DNA from: Pseudorhodobacter antarcticus
GTDB lineage: Bacteria > Pseudomonadota > Alphaproteobacteria > Rhodobacterales > Rhodobacteraceae
Length of the DNA: 6,170 nucleotides
Direction: 5' to 3'
Assembly (NCBI GenBank): GCA_945861995.1
Contig: CAMAWZ010000149.1
Span: 1-6,170 of the forward strand
The notes beneath the pieces were generated by a model. The model was given only the letters and a program-made list of their open reading frames with translations. It had not been told where the DNA came from and ran no database searches. The position numbers were made by a program, and so were the translations under genes. The stretch's first letter is position 1. Each line of letters starts with the position of its first letter. Of the stretch, positions 1-5,830 are shown piece after piece.

Positions 1-428
1 GCCACGCGCTGGCGCTGTCCCCCAGAAAGCTGGCCGGGTTTGCGATCTAAAAGGTCACCTAAGCCCACGGATTTTGCTGTTGCTGCGACACGCGCGTGAC
101 GCTCGGCCTTGGGTGTGCCCGCCACTTTCAAAGCATAACCGATATTCTCGGCCACAGTCATATGCGGATAGAGCGCGTAGTTTTGGAAAACCATGGCGCA
201 GCCGCGTTCGCGCGGTTCCAAATTGTTGACCACGTCGCCCGCGATCAAAACCTCGCCTGCGGTGATCTCTTCCAGCCCCGCGATCAAGCGCAGCAAGGTA
301 GATTTGCCACAGCCAGAAGGGCCAAGGATCACCACAAATTCGCCATTGTGAATGTCCAGGTTGACGCCCTGCATGATCGTCGTCTTACCATAGGATTTGG
401 TGACGTTGCGCATAGAGATTTCAGCCAT
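1..428 (-). CDS. ugpC: sn-glycerol-3-phosphate ABC transporter, ATP-binding protein UgpC (5' part, cut by window edge)
   Basis: This is the ATPase subunit that powers the UgpBAEC importer at the cytoplasmic face of the inner membrane. The first 142 residues are visible. They hold the Walker A motif GPSGCGKST (residues 36-44), the Q-loop in FQNYALYPHMT (Q82), and the ABC signature LSGGQ (134-138). The Walker B motif, the H-loop and the C-terminal regulatory domain typical of this MalK/UgpC class lie beyond the window. The N-terminus MAEISMRNVTKSYG is typical of UgpC proteins from alphaproteobacteria. The start is ATG at 428, only 9 bases after the ugpE stop, with an AGGG ribosome-binding site just after that stop, so it is co-transcribed with ugpE. 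MalK-like ATPases can serve several sugar importers, but the gene order makes UgpC the best call. The truncation comes from the window, not from a mutation. Confidence 0.93.
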   Translation of the reverse strand, partial: MAEISMRNVTKSYGKTTIMQGVNLDIHNGEFVVILGPSGCGKSTLLRLIAGLEEITAGEVLIAGDVVNNLEPRERGCAMVFQNYALYPHMTVAENIGYALKVAGTPKAERHARVAATAKSVGLGDLLDRKPGQLSGGQRQRV

Positions 429-437
429 GGGTTGCCC

Positions 438-1367
438 TTATTTGTCGGTGTTGATCAGGCCGCGAATAAACCAGCGCTGCATAAGAATGACGATAGCGAT
501 GGGCGGCAGCATCACGACCAAGGTAGCAGCCATCGCCAAATGCCACGTTGGTGTACCGCCCCCAGTGGTCAATTGGTCTGGCACAAGGTCAGACAATTGC
601 ACAACGACCATCCCGTAATTGGCGCGGTCTGTGATGACCAAAAGTGGCCATAGATACTGGTTCCACGCATAGACAAACATGATCGTCGCCAGCGCCGCGA
701 TATTTGTTTTCGACAGGGGGATCAGAATATCCCACAAAAAGCGCAAAGGGCCTGCGCCATCCATGCGCGCCGCCTCGACCAGTTCGTCTGGGATGGTCAG
801 GAAAAACTGCCGATACAAAAACGTGCCCGTGGCCGTGGCCACCAAGGGCAGGATCAGCCCTGTATAGGAATTCAAAAGGTTCCATTCCAGCGCCACTTCA
901 ATGCCCGAGACGGCCTTGATCAGCCAGCTTATCCCACTCCAATCCATGATCGTTTGAAAGGGTGTCAAGGCGTTGGCGGCAACGGCATAGGTCGGCACGA
1001 TCCGCACCTCTAGCGGCAACATCAGCGTGATGAAAATCATCCAGAAAATGAGCACGCGGCCGCGAAAATTGAAAAATACCAGAGCAAATGCCGTGATGCA
1101 GGCCAATGTGATTTTCCCAACCACCACCCCTGTGGCCACGAACAGTGTGTTCAAAAACTTAGGGCCAAAGTCCGACATTGCCCAAGCCTCGGCCAGATTG
1201 ACGAGCAACTGATCGCTGGGCCAAAACTCGACTGGCGCAGAGTTGACGGCCTGTAAGGTTTGCGTGGCGGCCACAAAGGCCAGCCAAATCGGCAAAAGAA
1301 TGATGACCAATCCAAAAATCAGAATGACATGGGTGGCAAAGTTCAAGACGGGTGTGCGTTCGATCAT
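438..1367 (-). CDS. ugpE: sn-glycerol-3-phosphate ABC transporter permease UgpE
   Basis: This 309-residue inner-membrane permease is the second transmembrane subunit of the Ugp importer. It shows about six hydrophobic segments, the first at residues 12-34. The cytoplasmic EAA loop that docks on the ATPase is present at about residues 195-217 (ELVEAARMDGAGPLRF followed by ILIPLS). The regions LMLPLEVRIVPT, NQYLWPLL and the C-terminal MQRWFIRGL are close to remembered E. coli UgpE. It is about 28 residues longer than E. coli UgpE (281). The extra residues fall around 133-163, between the LPLEVRIVPT and NSYTGLILPL segments. The start chosen is ATG 1367, 10 bases after the ugpA stop with GGGG upstream. 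An upstream in-frame ATG at 1421 would overlap the end of ugpA and adds residues that do not fit the family. It belongs to the ugpBAEC operon. Confidence 0.93.
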   Translation of the reverse strand: MIERTPVLNFATHVILIFGLVIILLPIWLAFVAATQTLQAVNSAPVEFWPSDQLLVNLAEAWAMSDFGPKFLNTLFVATGVVVGKITLACITAFALVFFNFRGRVLIFWMIFITLMLPLEVRIVPTYAVAANALTPFQTIMDWSGISWLIKAVSGIEVALEWNLLNSYTGLILPLVATATGTFLYRQFFLTIPDELVEAARMDGAGPLRFLWDILIPLSKTNIAALATIMFVYAWNQYLWPLLVITDRANYGMVVVQLSDLVPDQLTTGGGTPTWHLAMAATLVVMLPPIAIVILMQRWFIRGLINTDK

Positions 1368-1377
1368 GGCCAGCCCC

Positions 1378-2259
1378 TTAGGTATAATGCACGCGCCGCT
1401 CGATGTAGCGGAACTGAACAAAGGTCAGCGCCATCACCAGCAGCATCAAAATAATAGATTGCGCCGCAGCCCCTGAATAATCAAAGCCGCGAAACCCATC
1501 GGCATATATTTTATAAACCATCAAATCCGTGGCACGGAACGGCCCGCCCCCCGTCAGCGTATCGACGATGCCGAAACTGTCAGTAAAGCTGTCGGTGATG
1601 TTGATGACCAGCAGGAAAAAGAAGGTGGGCGTCAGCAGGGGCAGTTGCAAATCCATCATGCGGCGCAAAGGGCGCGCGCCATCCATCGCGGCGGCCTCGG
1701 TCAGACTGCGCGGGATCGACTGCAAGGCGGCCAGAAAGAAGACAAAGCTATAGGCGACCTGTTTCCATGCGCCAGCAATGACAATGGCGGTAACGGCCTG
1801 CCAAGGGTATTTCGACAAATCCCACCAACCGGGCGCGATGGTATTGATATAGCTGAACAACCCAGCGCCAGGGTTAAAGACAAATTGAAAGGCAAGGCCC
1901 ACCGCAGGGGCCGCCACAGCATAGGGCCAGATAATCGCCACGCGGTAGGCTTTGTATCCCGCCAATTGACGATCCACAAAAATCGCCAAAGTCAGCGCCA
2001 TCGACATCGCCAGAACGGTTGTCGCCAGCGCATAAATCACAGATACGCGCACCGAACTCCAATAATAAGCATCACTTAGCACTTTGCGAAAGTTGTCAAA
2101 TCCAACCCAAGTGTTGCCCCCGCCCCAAGGCTGTTCCAGCGTAAAGGCCCAGTAAAGGGCCTGCGCTGATGGCCAATAAAAGAACACGAAAACGATCAAA
2201 AGCTGCGGCGCAAGCAACGCGGCAGCGATCCAGCTAAACTTGAAATAGGCGCGGCGCAT
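1378..2259 (-). CDS. ugpA: sn-glycerol-3-phosphate ABC transporter permease UgpA
   Basis: This 293-residue inner-membrane permease pairs with UgpE to form the translocation channel. Its length fits the family. Its first membrane segment is at residues 10-29 (AAALLAPQLLIVFVFFYWPS), followed by the family-typical substrate-side region ending FDNF. Further membrane segments lie at about 70-95, 107-127, 155-180, 211-222 and 265-283. The EAA loop (SLTEAAAMDGARPLRRMMDL, then PLLTPT) is at about residues 185-212, and the TLTGGGP motif common in MalF/UgpA permeases is at 234-240. The ATG at 2259 is preceded by an AAAGGA ribosome-binding site 7 bases away. A 98-base gap with a hairpin and a tandem repeat separates it from ugpB, while ugpE follows after 10 bases. 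The most likely substrate is sn-glycerol-3-phosphate, from the operon and the UgpB pocket. Confidence 0.94.
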   Translation of the reverse strand: MRRAYFKFSWIAAALLAPQLLIVFVFFYWPSAQALYWAFTLEQPWGGGNTWVGFDNFRKVLSDAYYWSSVRVSVIYALATTVLAMSMALTLAIFVDRQLAGYKAYRVAIIWPYAVAAPAVGLAFQFVFNPGAGLFSYINTIAPGWWDLSKYPWQAVTAIVIAGAWKQVAYSFVFFLAALQSIPRSLTEAAAMDGARPLRRMMDLQLPLLTPTFFFLLVINITDSFTDSFGIVDTLTGGGPFRATDLMVYKIYADGFRGFDYSGAAAQSIILMLLVMALTFVQFRYIERRVHYT

Positions 2260-2269
2260 TGGGCTGTCC

Positions 2270-2307
2270 TTTGCCTTTAAATTTGGCCTTTGCCTTGTAA
2301 CTTGGCC
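2270..2307. repeat. 19-bp imperfect tandem direct repeat in the ugpB-ugpA gap
   Basis: Two adjoining 19-base units (2270-2288 and 2289-2307) agree at 16 of 19 positions. Both begin TTTGCCTT and end TTGGCC on the plus strand, and a partial third unit (TTTG) follows. The repeat lies just upstream of the ugpA ribosome-binding site on the transcript. Function unknown; it may have arisen by slippage or be part of a structured intercistronic leader. Confidence 0.7.
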
Positions 2308-2321
2308 TTTGAATGGAAAGT

Positions 2322-2347
2322 GGGGCGCGGCTTTGTGGCCACGCCCC
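2322..2347 (-). terminator. ugpB-ugpA intercistronic stem-loop (attenuator or mRNA-stabilising hairpin)
   Basis: On the minus-strand transcript, 11 bases after the ugpB stop, two 10-base arms (2338-2347 and 2322-2331) pair completely if one U-G wobble is allowed, around the 6-base loop CACAAA. The stem is very GC-rich. It is followed by ACUUUCC rather than a run of U, so it is not a classic intrinsic terminator. Such hairpins after a binding-protein gene usually protect the upstream mRNA or cause partial termination, giving more UgpB than permease. That role is inferred. Confidence 0.6.
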
Positions 2348-2357
2348 TGTTTTCGCC

Positions 2358-3683
2358 TTAGGGGAAGGATTTGCCCGCATAGGTCTGGGCAAAGCGCGCC
2401 AGTTGCTCGTTGCCGCGTGCAGCAGCGGTATCCAGCGCCTCTTGCATGGTCTTTTGGCCTGCAAAAGCGGCTTCAACCTCGGCCAACCATTCAGCGCGGA
2501 TCTGGATCATCCCGCCCAAACGAATGCCGCGCGTCAGTTCTGTAGGCTCGGACCAGGTCAAGGACTTCATCGCAATGTCGCGGTTGATGTAGGGCTCTTT
2601 GGCGTAGAAACCTTCGGCCAACAGCGCGTCATAGGTGGATTTGGTTACGGGAATATAGCCCGAGTTTTCCAACAAGAATTGCTGTTGTTCTTTGGTGGCC
2701 AAGAACGCCAGATAGGCAGCAGCGCCTTTGTATTCGGCTTCGCTCTTACCCGACAGAACCCACAACGAAGCGCCGCCCACGACGGAGTTCTTACGCTCAA
2801 CGCCTTCATAGGTTGGGATGATCTGAACGTCCCAGCCAAAGGTTGGCTTCAACTTGTGCACGGTGTTGTGGTCTGCGATCGACGAGAAGAAGACCGAGCA
2901 TTCGCCCTCGACAAAGCTGTCGCGCGCGGTTTTGCCAGCGGCCTGCGTGCGCATCATTGCCACGCCGTCGGTCAGCCAGCGCTGGATGTTTTCCATATGC
3001 TTGACGTGCAATGTGGTGTTGAACAACAGTTCTGTGTCCAAACCATCGTAGCCGTTGTTGTTCGATGCGACGGGCACGTTGTGCACCATCGAGAACTGCT
3101 CTAGGTCGATCCACGCCGAAGGCGCATAGGCCAAACCGCAAGCCTGACCGCTGTCCTTCAGGGCAACCAATGCCTGCTCCAGACCTTCCCAAGTGATCGG
3201 CGCTTCGGTGATGCCAGCCTTGGCGAAGTGGTCTTTGTTGAAATAGTAAACAGGGGTCGACGAGTTCCAAGGCATTGAGAAGAATTCACCCGACTTGGAA
3301 GAATAGTAGTTGGCGATGCCGGGGAAATAGTCTGCCCAGTCAACAGTTACGCCCGTGTCAGCCATCAGTTTGGTGACGGGGTAGAATTCGCCCGACAGCA
3401 TCAGATCAGCGGTGCCAGCGTCAAAGGACTGCAGCAGCGCGGGGTGCTTGCCTGCGCGGAAAGCCGCGATGGTGTTTTGAACGGCTTTGTCGTAGCCGTC
3501 TTGACCGACGCAAACAGCCTCATAATCGGCTTGGCTTGCGTTGAAACGGTTGCAGGTCTCGGCCACAACGGCACCCAGATCGCCCGTCAGTCCATACCAG
3601 TATTCGAACTTGGCCTTTTCTGCATTCGCGGCAGTGGCAGCGGCCAGCAGCGCCATTGCAGTTATCGAAAGCTTGAATGTCAT
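2358..3683 (-). CDS. ugpB: sn-glycerol-3-phosphate ABC transporter, periplasmic substrate-binding protein UgpB
   Basis: This 441-residue periplasmic binding protein (E. coli UgpB has 438) captures glycerol-3-phosphate, and probably glycerophosphodiesters, for the importer. A Sec signal peptide covers residues 1-21 (MTFKLSITAMALLAAATAANA, likely cut after ANA). The mature protein matches remembered E. coli UgpB along its length: WNSSTPV (140-145), NNNGYDG (208-214), GGASLWV (303-309), SGYIPVTK (341-348) and a C-terminal IRLGGMIQIR (387-396). Residues corresponding to the E. coli ligand contacts appear kept (Y64, S141/S142, W191, G303/G304, Y343, R396), except that the pocket glutamate is an aspartate here (D88 in SFDAGT). 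The start is ATG 3683, which places the signal peptide at the N-terminus and has GGAG 9 bases upstream. In-frame ATGs at 3698 and 3830 would spoil the signal peptide. It is the first gene of the transporter operon, with its own upstream regulatory region. Confidence 0.95.
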   Translation of the reverse strand: MTFKLSITAMALLAAATAANAEKAKFEYWYGLTGDLGAVVAETCNRFNASQADYEAVCVGQDGYDKAVQNTIAAFRAGKHPALLQSFDAGTADLMLSGEFYPVTKLMADTGVTVDWADYFPGIANYYSSKSGEFFSMPWNSSTPVYYFNKDHFAKAGITEAPITWEGLEQALVALKDSGQACGLAYAPSAWIDLEQFSMVHNVPVASNNNGYDGLDTELLFNTTLHVKHMENIQRWLTDGVAMMRTQAAGKTARDSFVEGECSVFFSSIADHNTVHKLKPTFGWDVQIIPTYEGVERKNSVVGGASLWVLSGKSEAEYKGAAAYLAFLATKEQQQFLLENSGYIPVTKSTYDALLAEGFYAKEPYINRDIAMKSLTWSEPTELTRGIRLGGMIQIRAEWLAEVEAAFAGQKTMQEALDTAAARGNEQLARFAQTYAGKSFP

Positions 3684-3781
3684 TGTCCCTGTCTCCATCA
3701 AAAAGGGGGCCACAGTTTGCCTGCGACGTAGGGTCGAGGTAGCTGCGCTCGGTAACAAAAACTTGATTACTGCAACAAGAT

Positions 3782-3805
3782 TTTGTGAAAGTTTTGCGTC
3801 ACAAA
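3782..3805 (-). promoter_or_regulatory. candidate operator / weak PHO box upstream of ugpB
   Basis: Two perfect 7-base inverted arms (TTTGTGA and TCACAAA) separated by 10 bases lie about 100 bases upstream of the ugpB ATG. The same stretch read on the minus strand (3802-3785) matches the PHO-box consensus at 13 of 18 positions, but only its second half, CTTTCAC, is good. A dimeric repressor or activator site and a degenerate PhoB site are both possible. The 10-base spacing is too wide for a CRP site. No convincing -10/-35 pair could be assigned. Confidence 0.35.
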
Positions 3806-3842
3806 GCGCCTGAAAAAGGTTAAAAAACAATACAATGGGCTA

Positions 3843-3871
3843 TGTCCGCGCAAGGCGTGCTTGCGCGGACA
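3843..3871 (-). terminator. perfect 12-bp hairpin after the phosphodiesterase gene, probable terminator
   Basis: A perfect 12-base inverted repeat (TGTCCGCGCAAG / CTTGCGCGGACA) surrounds a 5-base loop, beginning 19 bases after the phosphodiesterase stop. On the minus-strand transcript the stem is followed by a run of six U (3827-3822), but 15 bases away rather than directly at the stem. It most likely ends or reduces transcription of the isomerase-phosphodiesterase unit before ugpB. Leaky read-through into ugpB is possible because of the displaced U-run. Confidence 0.6.
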
Positions 3872-3890
3872 GATCGTGCTTTTGCCCTGT

Positions 3891-4691
3891 TCAGATCCAG
3901 TCGAATAGACCCGCAGCCAGTTCAATATGCCGTGGCAAAATGTCTTGAAAATGCACAACCACCCCGTCGGCATCCGCCAAGACAACAGCTATTTGTGCTG
4001 GCCCTTCCAGTCGCGCTTGTGTCCCCGCCATGCCTGGAAGATGAGCATTCACCGAATAATGGCTGCCAGCCAAAGTGGTCATCGGCACACCATGCCACAC
4101 ACCGCAGGTGGTCAAATGCACATGGCCAGAAATCACCATGCGCACATCTGGATGCCGTTTCAGCAGCCGCGCAAAACCGACGCCATCCGCCAGCGGAATT
4201 TCGTCAACAGGCAGGGAGAGCATATTGGCATGATGATGCATAACCACAATCACGGGCCGATCAGCGGCCTCTTCCAATTTGGCCGCCAGCCAGTGTTGCC
4301 GCCCTGCGCACAGCGCGCCGCCATGGCTGCCTTCGGTGCTTGTGTCCAAAAGGATCACCCGGTGGCCGTCAAGATCGATAACTTTAGACACGCGGCCCTC
4401 GGCGTCGTTGTGCTCTGCGCCAAACACCGCTAAATAGTTCGCGGGATCGTCATGATTGCCCAAAGTGATGTGAACGGGCATCGTCAAACCCGCCAAAATT
4501 GCCTGCAACTGCACATAAGCCTCCGGCGCGCCCAGATCGGCCAAATCACCTGCAACGGCAACGAAGTCTGCATTCGCGTGGTCGCGGTTGATCGTTTCAA
4601 CTGCGGCAACAAGGCGCGCCGCAGGGTCCAGCCCGTTCACCGCTTGGCCGGGCAGGCCCAAATGCAAATCTGACAATACAACGAACTTCAT
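3891..4691 (-). CDS. calcineurin-like metallophosphodiesterase, GpdQ-like (probable cytoplasmic glycerophosphodiesterase)
   Basis: This 266-residue two-metal phosphoesterase has no signal peptide, so it is predicted to be cytoplasmic. The full metal-ligand set of the class III cyclic-nucleotide phosphodiesterase/GpdQ family is visible: D8 and H10 (SDLHLG), D49 (AGDL), N79 and H80 (LGNHDD), H152-H154 (MHHH), and H190 and H192 (SGHVH). Order and spacing closely parallel Enterobacter GpdQ, a glycerophosphodiesterase, including D8/H10. The start ATG 4691 puts the first metal motif at the N-terminus as in the family. An in-frame ATG at 4814 lies deep inside the preceding gene. ATG overlaps the upstream TGA stop (ATGA), so the two genes are translationally coupled. 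Beside ugp, the likely role is hydrolysis of imported glycerophosphodiesters to glycerol-3-phosphate plus an alcohol. Cyclic-nucleotide phosphodiesterase activity cannot be excluded. Confidence 0.85.
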   Translation of the reverse strand: MKFVVLSDLHLGLPGQAVNGLDPAARLVAAVETINRDHANADFVAVAGDLADLGAPEAYVQLQAILAGLTMPVHITLGNHDDPANYLAVFGAEHNDAEGRVSKVIDLDGHRVILLDTSTEGSHGGALCAGRQHWLAAKLEEAADRPVIVVMHHHANMLSLPVDEIPLADGVGFARLLKRHPDVRMVISGHVHLTTCGVWHGVPMTTLAGSHYSVNAHLPGMAGTQARLEGPAQIAVVLADADGVVVHFQDILPRHIELAAGLFDWI

Positions 4692-5506
4692 TCCGCCAGC
4701 CCCAGCGATTGTAAGTAACGCGCCGAAGGGATCACGCCCGCATGATCGCGCAACTCTAAAATCAAGCGTGGTGTCGCCCCTGTTTCGGCAATTGCCTGAA
4801 ACACCGACGGCCAAAGTATGGTGCCGTGGCCGATTTGCCAGTGCCGATCTGCATAACCATCGGCATCTTGCAAATGCACATGGCCCAGCTTTTCGCCTGC
4901 CGCGCGGATAAAGTAATCCACAGGTGGGGCGCCTGTCGAGATATGGGCGTAATGCGCGTGACCCGTATCAACCGACAGTTCCAGCGCGCGCCAATCTAGC
5001 GCCGCGCAAAGGCCAGCGCGATCGGCAGGTTCGATGTCTTCGATGTTTTCCAGCACAAAGGTCACGCCCATATCGGCCGCGCGGGCCAAGGCGGCGGCCA
5101 TCGTATCGCGCACGGCCGACAGCATACGATCAGCGTCCGAAGGATAAAGACCGCGATGGTTATAACCCCATGTCGTAAAAGGCGAATGGATCACAACATG
5201 CGTGCCCTTGACCGCCGCACAGACATCCAACGCTTGATGCATCTTGCGGGCGACAACGGCGCGCACCTCTGGGTCATAAGAGGCAATGGTAAAGCCCCAG
5301 AAAGGCCCATGAATTCCGCGCCGTCCCGCGTGGCCATCCAGCAGTTCCATCACTTCGGCAGCGAGCGCAGACCAATCGCTGTTCAGCACTTCGGCATCGA
5401 CGAAATGCTGCAATTCCACATCGCGTGGCGCTTCCAGCAGCCAATCACGATGCATAGAAAGGCTGGCGCGATTAAGGGCTGCCCCAAGAATAGGCTTTGT
5501 AGACAT
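4688..5506 (-). CDS. sugar phosphate isomerase/epimerase family protein (xylose isomerase-like TIM barrel)
   Basis: This 272-residue cytoplasmic protein belongs to the AP endonuclease 2/xylose isomerase-like TIM-barrel superfamily. Candidate metal and catalytic residues sit at barrel strand ends in the usual order: H107 (VVIHSPF), E153 (FVLENIED), D180 and H183 (SVDTGHAH), H209 and H211 (GHVHLQD), and E251 (LILEL). These fit a divalent-metal sugar isomerase or epimerase, but the substrate cannot be read from the sequence. The start is ATG 5506, with AGGTG 7 bases upstream. Longer in-frame starts (up to 5596) would translate through the PHO-box array and add an unlikely N-terminus. It is the first gene of a two-gene unit with the phosphodiesterase, whose start overlaps its stop by 4 bases. 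The context suggests a role with a product of phosphodiester cleavage or another phosphate-starvation substrate; this is inference. Confidence 0.82.
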   Translation of the reverse strand: MSTKPILGAALNRASLSMHRDWLLEAPRDVELQHFVDAEVLNSDWSALAAEVMELLDGHAGRRGIHGPFWGFTIASYDPEVRAVVARKMHQALDVCAAVKGTHVVIHSPFTTWGYNHRGLYPSDADRMLSAVRDTMAAALARAADMGVTFVLENIEDIEPADRAGLCAALDWRALELSVDTGHAHYAHISTGAPPVDYFIRAAGEKLGHVHLQDADGYADRHWQIGHGTILWPSVFQAIAETGATPRLILELRDHAGVIPSARYLQSLGLAE

Positions 5507-5535
5507 GATGGTGCACCTGAAATAGTTTCTCGTAG

Positions 5536-5541
5536 CGGATA
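5536..5541 (-). promoter_or_regulatory. possible -10 element of the PHO-regulated isomerase promoter
   Basis: TATCCG (read 5541 to 5536) lies 10 bases after the last 7-base unit of the PHO-like array, the same spacing as between the PHO box and -10 in E. coli phoA. It matches TATAAT at only 3 of 6 positions. Transcription would then start near 5529, giving a short leader of about 23 bases with the AGGTG ribosome-binding site. An alternative -10 is TTATGT at 5560-5555. Confidence 0.3.
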
Positions 5542-5547
5542 ACTGAT

Positions 5548-5591
5548 TCCTGTGACATAAGGTTTGCAGAATGGTCACAGACTGATGACAC
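5548..5591 (-). promoter_or_regulatory. PHO-box array (PhoB binding sites) upstream of the isomerase-phosphodiesterase unit
   Basis: On the minus strand four units repeat at exact 11-base intervals: GTGTCAT (5591-5585), CTGTGAC (5580-5574), CTGCAAA (5569-5563) and ATGTCAC (5558-5552). Against the PhoB half-site CTGTCAT/C, units 1, 2 and 4 match 6 of 7 positions and unit 3 matches 4 of 7. Two 11-bp direct repeats make one PHO box, so this looks like one good box (5574-5591) followed by a second weaker one. It lies 46-85 bases upstream of the start codon, where PhoB would activate. Control by phosphate limitation fits the ugp neighbourhood. Confidence 0.65.
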
Positions 5592-5796
5592 ATCATGGTG
5601 AGCGCCGGCGTTGAGCATTAGACCTTTTCTAGGTTGCCCGCTTGCAAAATTAACTCGCAGAGCCCAAAACATCCTCGCGTTTCAAGGTTGAGGTTCAAAT
5701 TCCGCACGTTTGGCCCACGAATATGATGTGAAGCCGATCCAGAACTTGTTAAGAAAACGCAGGTACACGCTCTCATTACAAGATACTCGACCAAAG

Positions 5797-5826
5797 TCGT
5801 CACAAAAGCCGTCATAGTTCCGTTAC
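5797..5826 (+). promoter_or_regulatory. weak PHO-like repeats upstream of the plus-strand channel-like gene
   Basis: Three related units occur in a row: TCGTCAC (5797-5803), CCGTCAT (5809-5815) and CCGTTAC (5820-5826), spaced 12 and 11 bases. The last two match the PhoB half-site at 6 and 5 of 7 positions with the correct 4-base linker. All carry CG where the consensus has TG, so this may be a different regulator's site or chance. TATCGC at 5837 lies 10 bases downstream and could be a poor -10. Confidence 0.25.
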
Positions 5827-5830
5827 ATCA

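Noticed and set aside
96..653. Plus-strand open frame (185 codons) across the end of ugpE and ugpC
   Set aside because: It is antisense to two clear transporter genes, bridges their junction, and has no family-like motif.
2313..3104. Long plus-strand open frame (263 codons) inside ugpB
   Set aside because: It lies wholly antisense to the strongly supported ugpB gene, has no recognisable domain, and its composition (H-, Q- and R-rich stretches) is what the reverse of a GC-rich coding region gives.
3783..3804. CRP-type operator reading of the TTGTGA/TCACAA dyad
   Set aside because: A CRP/FNR-type site needs 6 bases (or 4 for FNR) between the half-sites; here there are 10 to 12, so that family does not fit.
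3684..3830. N-terminal extension of UgpB from ATG 3830
   Set aside because: It would bury the clear signal peptide 49 residues inside the protein and translate the promoter region.
3842..4433. Plus-strand open frames antisense to the phosphodiesterase
   Set aside because: The opposite strand carries the complete metal-binding motif set of a metallophosphoesterase; the antisense peptides are H/R/Q-rich and unlike any family.
5688..5706. tRNA T-loop-like string (GGTTCAAATTCC) in the intergenic region
   Set aside because: The flanking bases do not form a 5-bp T-stem, and no acceptor, D or anticodon arms could be placed around it.
5472..5815. Small minus-strand open frames (66 and 65 codons) in the divergent intergenic region
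   Set aside because: No convincing ribosome-binding site or domain was seen, and one overlaps the PHO array and the start of the isomerase gene.
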